Source: Tribonema minus
Taxonomy: Eukaryota > Sar > Xanthophyceae > Tribonematales > Tribonemataceae
DNA length: 64,000 bases
NCBI GenBank assembly: GCA_017506865.1
Contig: JAFCMP010000554.1
Location: 512,710 to 576,709 of the forward strand
Direction of reading: 5' to 3'
In this document: positions 24,436 to 35,141 of the stretch, piece after piece
Numbering within the stretch: the stretch's first letter is position 1
Layout of the letters: every line of letters begins with the position of its first letter
Made by a program: the position numbers and the translations under genes
Notes under the pieces: generated by a model
Databases searched by the model: none
What the model was told of the DNA's origin: nothing
Seen by the model: only the letters and a program-made list of their open reading frames with translations

Positions 24436-26206
24436 GTTAGTCCGCTTACCTCACATTGGCCTCTGCATTTCTGCCCCCGCATTGCCCATGGATGAGTTGC
24501 TGATGATTTGAGCATCAAAGTCATGTCCATCTGTACTTTGGAGTGCGTATTAGGTAGTGTTCTTATCAGCCTTCATATTTTGCAGGAGCAGCTGTGGTTG
24601 GTCTTGCAAGCCTTGCTACGTTTCCCTTGCTAGCGCTCGACTTTCGGCCGCTCGACTTTTGGGCATTCCGCTGACATGCGTTATTTTTGCATTTAAATAC
24701 CTGAGCAAGTGATGGCCATGCAATGTGGGATGGGACGCATATCACCTGCACATGGCCGTACTGCATTGCACAAGCTGCTGCAACTGTCCGTCCGCTGCTT
24801 TGTCTCAAGTGTTATGCGCAGTGCTGTTTGCGCCTAGTATGCGGTGCCAGCTATGGGCTGGGCTGTAGTCTGATATGCGTCACCATATGTGGTCGACAGC
24901 GCACAAATCACCATCAACTTCGCCTCTCTGCCATGCATATCCCATTCTTCTGTGACTGATCTGTGACCGCGACCCTGCCCACTTTGGTGTCCGTACAGAT
25001 GAAGGGTGGCCAGACCACACACGCCATCATGACGCCAGCTCCAGAATGGCAAGAACCTCCACCAGGGTGACCCCAGAGGCATACACCTGCCCTCGGATCG
25101 GCCCTGTCGTTTGCTTTTGGACGCAAGCGGCTGGCGACAGCCAGATAAGTCTGGAGTGTGCTTGTACAATTCTAGAGTAGGTGAACGCCCTTGAAGAAAC
25201 TTTAAGTGGCGGCGCAGATCAGAAGAGGGGTGTACAGAGTATGTGATTATGATGGTTCGCCATTCACAAATTTTCCAAGCGCTTCGTGAAAGCATCAGCT
25301 GGAGTGCAGGCGACACAGACAGGTGAGTCTTCAGTGACTGATGCAGTACAGTCTTGTACTGTGTGGCTGTGAGTCTGACATATGGACCATGCCTCAAGTG
25401 AGCAACCGGATGGACCACTGTACCCTGAGGTAAGTGTAGGCAGTCTGTGGCAGTGCAGGCCGACGATCAAAGTTGGAAGCAATTTGCAGTTGAAGTTTGA
25501 AGCACCTCACAGTGCTCAACACCCGAAGGGCTGCTACATGAGGTAAGTGATGGACGATCCTTCCACGACTGGCGCGGCATTGCTTCATGAGGTAAGTCAA
25601 AACGTGGGCGCTGCTGTCTGACTGTGCTGCTGTCCGTGCATGCCGTAGGTGTATGTATGTACACAGGTGGAGTGGTAGAGCACTGAGGCAGAATTTTGCT
25701 GTCGACGTGCGCTACTGTGTGAGAGAGAAGGACGTCTAGCGTATTGTTGCTGTCTGGCCATATGGCTTGCACAGCCTATACCTGTACGTACCCATGATGA
25801 CATGGGCAGTTGCAGTGGTAGAGGATAGTGTCACAAATGGAAGGGCAACGTCGTGTAGCGGCTCTTACCGGTCAGGTTTGGGCTTTGCATGTGCAACGCT
25901 AAGCTTTGACAGGCACTGATGTCGGTGTTCGCATCAACTCTGGCCACACCAGAGTAGGCTTTAAACTGGTCAATTTCGTCGGTCCAAGTGTGCCGCCGCA
26001 GCGGTCTCGCGTTGCTCCCCACTACCTGGCTGGTTATGCCGGCTGCTCGGCTTGGTGTTACTGTGCTCTAGTGCTCAGCTTTCAACGTGTGCTTGTGGGT
26101 GGTGTGCAACAGTAGGCTTAGTGTACACCACACACAAGTGCGTGCACTGCTTGCCGAGAGGCAAAAGTGCTTCGCTGTCATGGTGTCCGGCGGGCATGCT
26201 GTGCAG

Positions 26207-26365
26207 GGGTGTATCGTCATTCAGTAGCGACTTGAGGCTCTTGTAGCATGCGTGTTCAGTGATGCACTGCACGCTACTGTACCTGAAGGCGCAAGTATGG
26301 CATTGTCAATGCCCATGGACGATAAAGACCGGTGCAGTATGGCAGCAGGAGAATGGAGCTTGCAG
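26207..26365 (+). pseudogene. Exon-like block, unit 2 of the array
   Basis: Best kept copy of this block in the second half: VFSDALHATVPEGASMAL followed by SMPMDDKDRCSMAAGEWSLQ. The donor position reads CAG/ATAAG here instead of CAG/GTAAG, so it may no longer splice. Function unknown. Confidence 0.45.
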
Positions 26366-27179
26366 ATAAGATGGCATGCGAGCGTTAACCATTTGCAGCA
26401 CAACAACAATTCAGCCATGGTACTTGCGATTTGCACGAGTTGTGCGGTGTTATGTAGCCCCACTTACATTTGGCTCGTCAGGGGCCCGCAAACTTCAATG
26501 GCCAGTATACCGCATTGTATTCATTGTTGAAATTTCACCATACTGACTCATTGTCACTCTCTCTTTCTGCTGATTGTGCGTCGCACAGGGTGCAACTACC
26601 AGTTTAGTGGTGACGTGCCTACAGTGGACAGCGCGCCACAAGACAGAAGTACATGGCATCAGCGCTCAGCCAGACCGTCACGGTTTACACAGGTTAGTCC
26701 GCTTACCTAATGCATTAGTGCACCGTGCTTGTGCTGCTGTCATTGGTATCGAACAAGACACTTGTGACATGAGCCCACACGTTCTGTACCTCAAGTTATT
26801 GCACGCTATGTCATGCGGTGTGCTTGTCAGGGTCGATGCTCGCTGCTCAGCTTTATGGCATTGCACTGACATGCATTTAAAGTTGCTGCATTCAAGGATC
26901 TGAGTCAGTGATGGCGACGCATCAGGGTGTCGTGCAAAATGGGAGCAACGCAGATGCGACGCAAATCACCTGCACATGCCCATAGCATTGTACTGCTGCC
27001 GCTAGCCGTGACGGTATGCAGTTCAATCTCAGGATTCTGCGCAGTGCCCTGCGTGTGCCCAGTCTACAGTGCCATCAATCGATTGTACGCGGAGACATGT
27101 CACCATTTTCGGTCGTCAGCGTGCATTTCATCATCGATTGAAAACAATGTCTCACTGACTTGAGTGTGCGCTGTTTGTG

Positions 27180-29755
27180 ATGGCAGGGTTCCTGCGGGTT
27201 GGCACTGCGACCCGCACTGGAATGAGGCGTGCATTGGGCTCCGACTGTCCCCTCCCCCCCCCTTATGCGCCTGCGATGGCCAATGGCAAGTCGACGAGGC
27301 ATCAACCAGCCCCCCTTCCCCCAGTGCACATGCCGTAGGTCAGTCCACCTTTTTGCTAATACGCCCTACTTCAGACACGTTTGTGAGCTGGCACAGTAAA
27401 CTTGTAATGCTGTTGCCACAGTGATAGGCCTTCATATCCTGTGTACAGTACAGCCCATGCATCCTGTTTGCGTTTTTCTACACATGGCAGATGGGAGTTT
27501 TGAGGTTTGAATATTGGATGTACAGACAAGCATTGCGCGGGCACCTTGTTTGAAGGTGCACGTGTTGGTCAGTGTATAGATCTGCACAGCCAGACAGCTC
27601 AAAGTGAGACAGCGTGCTCTCATTGCTTGTCAGCTTGTCGCAGCCGAGAGCTGCACATATGCCGCCGAGCGCACGGGTATTTGAAACAAGGTGAAGAGCA
27701 CACGACGCACTGCTCAGATGTGCCTTCCATCAAAATACCTTTCTGTACATAGCAGGAGTACAGCACAGCACTCACATCTGCAGTGCATGGTGAGGGCGCC
27801 GTTCAGGGGTCAGATACAAATGCCTTGCATGTTATCCGTTCTTCGATCAGAACCTGTGCTGATGGCTGCTTGTTCCTTGGCTGTCTGTCACAGGTTGACA
27901 CATGAATGCCGACGCGGAGCAGGGGGTACTGTGCGCAGCAGGGGTACTGTACCAGCGTGCGCTGGCTGGTCAAGACTGTGCTCACCACTTAGTGCGGGAA
28001 GCAGATAGCCGAGCAGTGAAATGGCATGGCGAAGCTTTGCGCCTGGCATCGCACCGCCGTCCATTCCAAGTTGTGGTGTGGCATCCCACATCGCCAACAC
28101 CTGGGTTTCAGCCTTGAGACAATGGCCAGAGAGAGCTTCACTTTTGAAAAGACTGCAGAGCAGCAATAAGCACTCAGCTGTTCACATCCTTCTTTGTCAG
28201 CCCTGTGCAGCCTTGTTTTGCATTGCAACCTGCTCATTTGTTTGTCACAAAGATGCGGGTGTTGCTATATTTTGGCACAACACGTTGCTATTGTGCTCAC
28301 AAAGTTGTTTCCATCAAGGCCTCCTTTGGAGAGGTTGCTGTTGACCTTCATTAGAGCAGGGTCGCGCTGAGTTAAAGCCCGACTGCAGAGTTAGATCCCT
28401 TCCCAAGGCAGGGGGTGGCCCCTGGTTGCCCAAAGCTCCTTGGTCATGAATGTTTGAAGAATAAGCAGTGGAGGGTCGCCAACCTTGAGGGTACACATTC
28501 CAGACCACACCCGACTACACGTGCATGTGCTACACCAGCTACCATGCTACCACAACATCCCCTCCCCGTTGTCAGGCGCGCCCGCCCCTGTCACAAGTGC
28601 CGCTGCCACCACCGGCAGGCAGCACTGGCAACTGGCTGCACTGGCCTGCGGGCAACCCCTAGCACTGCCACTGCCCCCGCCATCACTCCCCCCCCTCCCT
28701 TCGCACCCACGCATGCATCGTTGCTGCTGCTGCATCCAGGTCAGTGTTATAACCTCCATTATTCTGGCCGCCATCCTCTGCTGCACGCACAACCGGCTGA
28801 GTTTCTGAAACCTTTGTACAGCGTGCAGCGGACTTTCCATGAATGCCATTGGCTTCCCCATGCTCAGCAGCTGGCACCTAGGTGGTGTGGGTCGTGATAT
28901 GAAGCGCGGTTCAGCAGTCATCTGTTGCGCTACGTCAGTGCTTAGTACATGCATTCAATCATTACCAATTATATGTGTCTAATGATGCACTCAAGTTCAA
29001 GTGGAGACATGCACTGCTGCAATGACACTGCAGGCCATTCCGCTGTGGCACACGTACAGAAGGAGGTGAGTTCTGCACCACCTCCTGCTCCCTGCTCCCC
29101 TCTATGTGCAAGTGTGCTCCCCTGCCAGCGTGAGCGTTGAGCACGCTCTGCTGTACTTGTCATTGGCGGTGCAGTGGGCCGCCCCTCCCTGCTCGCAAGC
29201 AGCAGAATCCAAATGGGTTAAACTGACTAGGTACAGTAAAAGAATTTCTGACGCAATCACTCAGAACACTTGTCTCGTAAGCTGCGTGAATCCTACTCTT
29301 TCACTTGATCAGCAGCACCCATTCAAGAAGCATTCACACTCGCAGCATAGCTGACTCGAGTCAAACTGCATGTAAGGCTAGGGTTATGCGTCATGCGCTG
29401 AGCACTGCTGCGCTTCTTGTAACTTCCTAATAATCACTAGACCTTGAAACAAGCTTTTTTGTTGTAAAAATAGGAAAATGCTGAGGATATGCATGATATG
29501 TCGGCATGTTGCAGCTGCAAGGCCACACATGACTCATACGGCGTCTATTCCCAGCTGGTGCATGAGGACTCCTAGCGCTGTTGATCATTCAGACTGCTGC
29601 CTGTAATTAGTGCAGGGAATGCAGGACAGCAATCAGAGTTGACACCTATAGATAGCCTACGCCGTATCAACTGTATACTTCGAAGTATACATGTATATGG
29701 ATGCACATGTGCAAGCAATTGTGACCGCAGCTCACTTACATAAAAGCCACCAGCA
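27180..29755. other. No gene recognised
   Basis: Scattered short open frames on both strands, with no domain, no consistent splice-site pairs and no repeat match that I can see. 28490-28740 is C-rich with an open plus frame of low complexity. An 18-bp perfect palindrome (GTATACTTCGAAGTATAC) lies at 29673-29690. Confidence 0.5.
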
Positions 29756-29810
29756 AGGCTTGCAAAATGGCATCATGACAAATCGCTCAGAACAGGCTGC
29801 CGGCCTGTAC

Positions 29811-31868
29811 GTATGGACTTGTATTTATAAAGGCCCAAGCGAGGCCGGGTTGCCTATGTAATCGAAAAGCTTGCGTCAACGCAGCAGCCTAGTCTGCGCT
29901 GTGTCCTAGGAGCTTGGATACCGGCGCTGCAACACAGCCCAGCATTCGCGCTCCGCGTGTGTACGCCATGACGCGCTCCGCCAACTCCCGCGCCAGCGAC
30001 ATGCTCAGTTCAATGAGGATATGACGCTTAGCTAACCCGGCCTTGCGTAACACATCTGCCTTCCCCCCCCCTGAGCACAGTGCTGAATGCATTGCCAACT
30101 CCTTGACAAAAAGTCATGTCTGCTTGCCCAGCCGTCCGTACGACTCCTGCACGAATGGTACAAAAGCCCAAGATGACGTCAAGGTGCCGGTGTGGTGCTT
30201 GACCTTCGCGTCCTCCCCCACCTCAGCAGCATAGCCGTCCGTGTTCGAGGCATTTGTTTTGCCTGTCAGGTACGAGCTCGCTGTGGGTGCGCGCACAATT
30301 GTGTCTAGCATTATTCCCTTGTTACGGTATGCACTGCTAAAGTGCAGACACCCTGGGTCAATGACTGTGTCCGCCCGATACCCCGGTACCTTGAAGACGC
30401 TAGCGTCCTCATTGCGGACAATAGAGACATGGTGCTGTCTCAAGATGTGCTGCAGGCACCGCTTTTGGGCAGTGTGTGTCGCGTTGTGCCCCCGTATGTG
30501 CTGTCTGGGGCAGCTGATCGCATGCGTGGAGGTGGGGCTCACGTCACTGCACCGCCATGGGCACACCTCGCTCTGTATGCCCCACCCGTCTATGAAGATC
30601 GCAACCAAAATCATCATGGCTGCTGCCATACTGGACATGGGCGCCGCACCCGGGCGGTCATTGGCAGCGGGTGGCACGCTCATCCACGCCATTGCCCCGG
30701 ACGCACGCTGGCTGCGCAGCTGCGCCAGGACCCGCGCGCTAGCCTGTTGGCGGCGGCGGCTGGTGTCGCGCGAGTCACCAATAGGTGCAGCCTGCGTCAG
30801 CTTGCCCTCGGCACCAGCCGAGGCAGCCTCTAGGTCCTTCACCAGGCAATCCTCGTATTGGCGTCGAAGAACATTTGAAAGGCGGGCCTGTAGTCCGTGT
30901 GTGAAGTGACCACGCCGGCGGCGGGGCACTACCTGCAGATCTCGTCAGCATAGGCCTCCCAGTCGCCGTCGTCGTCCTCCTGCCCGCCGCTGCAGTTGCT
31001 TTCTTCCGCGCTAGTTTGTGTTTTAGCGGGCGTGGAAGAGGCAGCCGCAGCAGCGGCTTGAGGGCCAGGTACGGTCGCCGCCGCAGCGGCCGCCTCGGCG
31101 CCTGGCGCAATGCCGTGGGTGTGTGGGGCTGGCTCAGTGGTCACCGTCTCCGTGACGGCAGTTGCGGTGTAGATCGCTTGCACCGCAGTGGGGAGCGTCG
31201 ACGCTGCGGCCGTCGTATCTGCTGCCCACCGTAGCAACGATGCTGGGAGCTGCTCGGCCACAGCTGTGCGTGATTTTTCGCCGCCATCAGCTGTCAGCGC
31301 TCGCATAGAGGGTCGCACGGCCTCGATGATTGGCGGCAGTCCCTGGTCCTCGAGAATTGCGCATGAGTGCTGCGCGAACCAGATGACTGCACCGTGTTCG
31401 TCAGTACCGAGCCTCAGGGCCCCTGCTGCCACAGTTGCATGAACTATTGCTGGCCGCAGTGTTGTGCATGCCTGGGCCGTGTATGCGGCTGGTGCCAGTA
31501 GCCCCAAAAGCGGCATGCCCAGACCGCCTCGTCACTCCGGCAACCGTGATGCCCGCAGCGCACTGCGATGTCCGTGAGTTCTGGCGGGCCCAAGCGCGGC
31601 AATACCAGCACGCTGCCACTGCTGGCTTCCTCATTGTCACCGGCAGTGCAGGCGGCCAGCAGGTGTGACTTCATGGCTGCCGCGGTAGCGCAGCCGTGCA
31701 GGTGCAGCATGCGTTCGAGCGTCCATGCACAGAACCCGTCAAACGCGTGCAACCATGTCTCACTAAAAGCCGTGTCAACGACCCGAGCTAAGAAGCCCAT
31801 GCGCTTCGTCAGTGACCTGCACAGAATGAACTGTGCTGCCTGTAGGTGATGCCGCGCCATTCCAGCCA
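29811..31868 (-). mobile_element. LINE family B, 5'-truncated copy with 15-bp target duplication
   Basis: Collinear with the 3' half of the full family B element at 55.4-59.85 kb: the same 3' end (GTATGGACTTGTATTTATAA read on the plus strand) and the same C-terminal protein with Cys/His knuckle and endonuclease region. The homology stops at about 31868 in the RT-to-C-terminal part, a classic 5' truncation. The copy is flanked by identical 15-mers GCTGCCGGCCTGTAC at 29796-29810 and 31869-31883, the mark of target-primed insertion. The protein is interrupted by frameshifts (open pieces 30114-30929, 30929-31516, 31444-31868), so the copy is dead. Confidence 0.9.
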
Positions 31869-31990
31869 GCTGCCGGCCTGTACATAGCACAAGCCACTGG
31901 TTGTTGCGGCAGAAACACCGCACAATGCAAGTTCTGTGTTATGATGTATTGAATGCATAGCATGCACGCATAGCATTATACTATCATGGT

Positions 31991-33823
31991 GTACCGTCTT
32001 GTCGATAATTAGGCCCCTGGACGGTATTTCGATCTTGGCGTAAAAAGGGGGGGGGACGTGCTTATTGTGAGGCGTGTTAAAAGGGGGGACGCTAATTAAA
32101 GTTAGCATCATGTCAGGTCCTCAGCACTTGAGTCCTGCTCGGTTGCGTCGCCAGGGGCTTTGCTCTCGGAGAATTCAGCCGTCACCAATTTTGCCAGGGT
32201 CACGCTTGAAGTTGTACATTATGTCCTGGACCGCATGGGCTAAGCACACGATCAATCGGGCTTGCAATAACTAACTCTACGGAGGGGCCGGCGGTTCGGT
32301 GCTGGCCGGCGAGGGCCGCGGCACTTGCAACAGTGCGATGCGGCGGTAAGCGCTGACGTCGCCATCAGGGGCAATGACTGCGTTCCAGTTGTCGATCACG
32401 ACACGTGTGAGCGCGCGCTGTAGCGCGAGGGAGGTGCGGCGGCGCCAGAAGGCAACGCGCTGCGCGAGATTGTAGCTGCCCTGCGAGCTCTGCTCGGCGA
32501 GTGCGTGTAGCAGCGCTTGGGTGTCGTGTGACATAGCGCCGAAGTGGTCAAAGGCTGCGGAAAATAGGGTGTGTGTAGCGGGGTCCAGGGCCCCTGAGAC
32601 TACGTATATGTCTATCTTTACCTGCGAAGCCGATTCAAGCACGCGCTGCACATCGCGCGCTCCCCCCTAAGCCTGACGGAGGTGGGAGGGGCATGAGCTG
32701 TCACGTATGGTGACGTCTATGCAACAAGCTACTTCAAAGCCGCCGCGCAGTTTAGTGCACCGGCCTGCCGCTACCACGTCTGCGCTCGGCTGCACTCTAG
32801 GGACTGGAAGGCAAACCTGGTTGCTGCCGAAGACGATGTCCATGAACTTGGTGAACCCGTGGCGCGCCGCGTAGCGGCGGAAGGGGGCAAGGGTGTCCCG
32901 GTCAAGACCGCGGAGGTGGGCCACCTGCTTGAGCAGCTGAAAGTGCGCGCCTGCGAGCAAGTTGTGTCGCGTGACGTTAAGCCCTTGTGTGCAGCGGCGC
33001 AGGTGGGCACCTGAGTCCACTGGTTTATGGCACTTGGGGCACCGCGCCGCAGCGGGGGCGGGGCGTTCCACGCCCAGGTGGTGCCGCAGCGTCTCGCGGA
33101 ATTCTGGCGGCGACATGGTCTCCGCTGGGTCAGTGCTCGGCAATTGCGCCAAGAAACCCATGGCCCCCTTAGAGGCGCCGCTGCGCCACGCCACGACTAC
33201 TTCCAACGCATTTGCTGCTTCAAGCCGGCGCAGCTGTGTGGCGGCGATCGCTGCGTCTAGCACCCGTGATAGCGCCGCCTGACGCCGCGGCAGCACGGCG
33301 GCCGGCGGGCCCGGGCAGAGCCTGGCTCACGCGCCACCGCTGGCGCAGCGCGGCGCGCGCCGGCGCGAGTCCGCATGCCCAGCCCCGCAGCTCCGCCTGC
33401 CCATTGCAGCAGATCGCGCAGCGCCCGCCATGCGCCGTCGTCATGGCGCCAGTCCCGGTACCAGACCGAGGGCAGGAGCAGCGCGAGGGCCGCTGCGGCG
33501 CCATCGCTGCTGCTTGCAGTTGATCGAAGTTTTCTTCAGTTTTCAGCATGGGAGCCCTCCTGGAGCTGCCGTGAGGATCTGTGGCCTGACAAATCGAAGG
33601 CGGCTGCAGCAATTGCTGTCTCTGCTCATCATAGGCTACTGCGTGGCTCTTATCTACCTGTAGCAGCATCACGGCATGCATTCCGCGCTCTGCTGGAGTC
33701 TGAAAATACAGGGGGGGGGACGCAGTTTACTGCAGCCGATAAAAGGGGGGACGTGCTTATTGTTGCTGTATAAAAAACGTACCAAAATACCGTCCCGGGC
33801 CTTGACTATCGACAAGACGGTAC
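31991..33823. mobile_element. Small non-autonomous DNA element with terminal inverted repeats, split by a LINE
   Basis: The ends are inverted repeats: 31991-32031 against the complement of 33783-33823, about 35 of 41 positions equal, starting GTACCGTCTTGTCGATA. Each end also folds on itself (ACCGTC ... GACGGT). If the element proper begins CCGTC, it is flanked by TA on both sides, as in Tc1/mariner-type elements. Inside both ends lies the motif AAAAGGGGGGACGTGCTTAT in the same orientation (about 32045 and 33748). Without the inserted family A LINE the element would be about 520 bp. No transposase is present. Confidence 0.7.
32207..33511 (-). mobile_element. LINE family A, oldest and shortest copy (5'-truncated)
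   Basis: Matches the 3' end of the family A elements at 48.4 and 60.86 kb, including the 3' tail and the C-terminal protein with the CPKC...H...C knuckle and the DVTI endonuclease pattern. It differs from them at several percent of positions by eye, and its frame is interrupted near 32655, so it is a dead, older copy. The junctions carry GCTTGAAGTTG at about 32204 and GCTTGCAGTTG at about 33512, a probable target duplication with one change. It lies inside the inverted-repeat element 31991-33823. Confidence 0.88.
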
Positions 33824-33839
33824 TGCTTTGTGCACATAC

Positions 33840-34076
33840 ATACTGCATGACAGGAGCACCCACATTATGCACAGCTTTGTGTCAGCTGCAGCTGCTAGCC
33901 CGGCCGCCGCCGGCGCATGTGGCTGCTCTAAGCAGTGAACCATACAACGACTGTGGCATCATGATCACATAGCCCTCTGTGCTACTCCATCTTAAAGCGT
34001 GACACCGGGTATGGGACCACCACCAGATCAAAGTGCCATAGGTCTTGCACCAGTGCGCACATTTGCACCTGCAAGC
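33840..34076 (-). pseudogene. Duplicate of the terminal exon of the 36.9-40.8 kb gene
   Basis: Similar to 36800-37000. On the minus strand the end of the last exon is kept in frame to its stop: QDLWHFDLVVVPYPVS, then RFKME and a stop, against QDLWHFDLVVVPYPVS, then CFTVD and a stop in the intact gene. Here the exon would begin at a CTTGCAG acceptor at about 34067, which has no counterpart in the intact gene. The same duplication seems to include 29755-29810 and 31884-31985 (similar to about 36620-36760), now separated by a LINE and an inverted-repeat element. Confidence 0.6.
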
Positions 34077-34571
34077 TGGCAGCTCAGCTGCTTGTGCACC
34101 ATGACTTGATGGCAGTAATGCTGCCTATATGGAGGCGATGGTGATGATGAATATAATTGCGACTTGCCACTGCCAGGCAGCCATCATACAGATATTTATA
34201 AAGTGACGCGACATGTGACATTGCATATGCAGATCCAGAATGCCGTTGTGATGACATCAAGCAGTGCTCGCTAGCAGTCAAGACCATACATACACCAACA
34301 CGCACACACCAGCATGCGCATGTGTAAAACGGCAGCAGCGCAGAACAGACTGCATTGAATTCTTAACTCTGCAAATGACAGCTGCACATCACAGCGTCCG
34401 AGCGCCCGCGGAGCGCAGACAATGTGCCAAACACACTGATCGCAGCAGCAGCACTGCAAGGGGAGAGACAACCATGACACACAAGTGGAAGATTCGCAGA
34501 TCACAAGGTGCATTTGTACAGTGTGCAGGGGAGCCAGATGCAGGCACGTGAGGGGGCCTGTCACAAGCAAG

Positions 34572-35141
34572 CTAGAGGGTCGGTTCTGCTGCCTCCTTGA
34601 CTGCTCCCGCGAGGCCGACGCCCTCCCTGACCACGTCAGGGCTCACAGCCACTTCGTCCGCAGCCATGCGCAACAGCGTGGCCTTGGCACTGGCGAACGT
34701 GGCGCTAGTCCGAGGCTGACCCTTTTGCTCGGGGCCTTTGAAGGATATGGCAACGTCGTTGCCGCTGATGACATGCTTATGAAAACTGTTTGTGGACTCA
34801 GGCAACAGAATGTGGCTGCTGTGCCTCTCCACCGTGCGCCGCGCCACCACTGCCAGGGCATGGGTGCCTTTGAGCTTGGCAGGCACCGTGCGCTGCTGCT
34901 CTGGCAGCTCGCGCCACTCCCGCAGTGTGTCTACCTCGCGCTCGTTGCGCTGCGCCATTTTGGTGGCGGAAATGCTCTCGCCACAAATCTGATACTTGGG
35001 AAGCCCCCTCACCAGTGTCGCCATTGCTCCCCCTACTTCACACGTGTACTCGTCAGGGGTGACAGCCTCGTCGCCTGCAGCCAGACGCAACAGCGTGCAC
35101 TTGGTGCTGGCGAACGTGGCCGAAGTGGATGACGCCCACCG
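34572..35141 (-). CDS. Open frame with an internal duplicated segment; possible exon of an unknown gene
   Basis: About 190 codons open on the minus strand from about 35141 to a TAG at 34572, with no ATG near the start, so it is either an exon or a remnant. It carries one segment twice: SATFASTKCTLLRLAAGDEA near the N-end and SATFASAKATLLRMAADEVA near the C-end, each followed by a related V(T/S)PD stretch. The DNA of the two halves is also clearly similar. Composition is coding-like. It lies upstream of the duplicated terminal exon at 34.0 kb and might belong to the same gene. Product unknown. Confidence 0.4.
   Translation of the reverse strand, partial: RWASSTSATFASTKCTLLRLAAGDEAVTPDEYTCEVGGAMATLVRGLPKYQICGESISATKMAQRNEREVDTLREWRELPEQQRTVPAKLKGTHALAVVARRTVERHSSHILLPESTNSFHKHVISGNDVAISFKGPEQKGQPRTSATFASAKATLLRMAADEVAVSPDVVREGVGLAGAVKEAAEPTL

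Larger units (their letters stand above)
22320..27180 (+). repeat. Tandem array (two units plus a partial third) of an unidentified gene-like 2.2-2.4 kb unit
   Basis: Unit 1 about 22320-24715, unit 2 about 24716-26925, partial unit 3 about 26926-27180. Blocks recur in the same order in units 1 and 2: 22585-22660/25000-25075, 22920-23030/25230-25345, 23260-23330/25485-25552, 23375-23460/25715-25805, 23800-24070/26120-26375 and 24285-24450/26545-26705. Several blocks end at consensus plus-strand donors in both units (CAG/GTGAGT after 23013 and 25322; GAG/GTAAGT after 23319 and 25542; CAG/GTTAGT after 24435 and 26692). Short peptides are shared in frame, such as YTTHKCV and CNYQ.SGDVPTVDS. This suggests a spliced protein gene or a spliced DNA element, duplicated and decaying. 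I do not recognise the protein. Confidence 0.7.

Noticed and set aside
22720-27180. Array considered as a satellite or CRISPR-like repeat
   Set aside because: Units are over 2 kb, internally unique and diverged, with splice-like borders; there are no short regular repeats with spacers.
28415-28954. Overlapping open frames of 107-160 codons on both strands
   Set aside because: Low-complexity Pro/Ala/Cys/Ser composition driven by C-rich DNA, no domain, no supporting splice sites. Not called as a gene.
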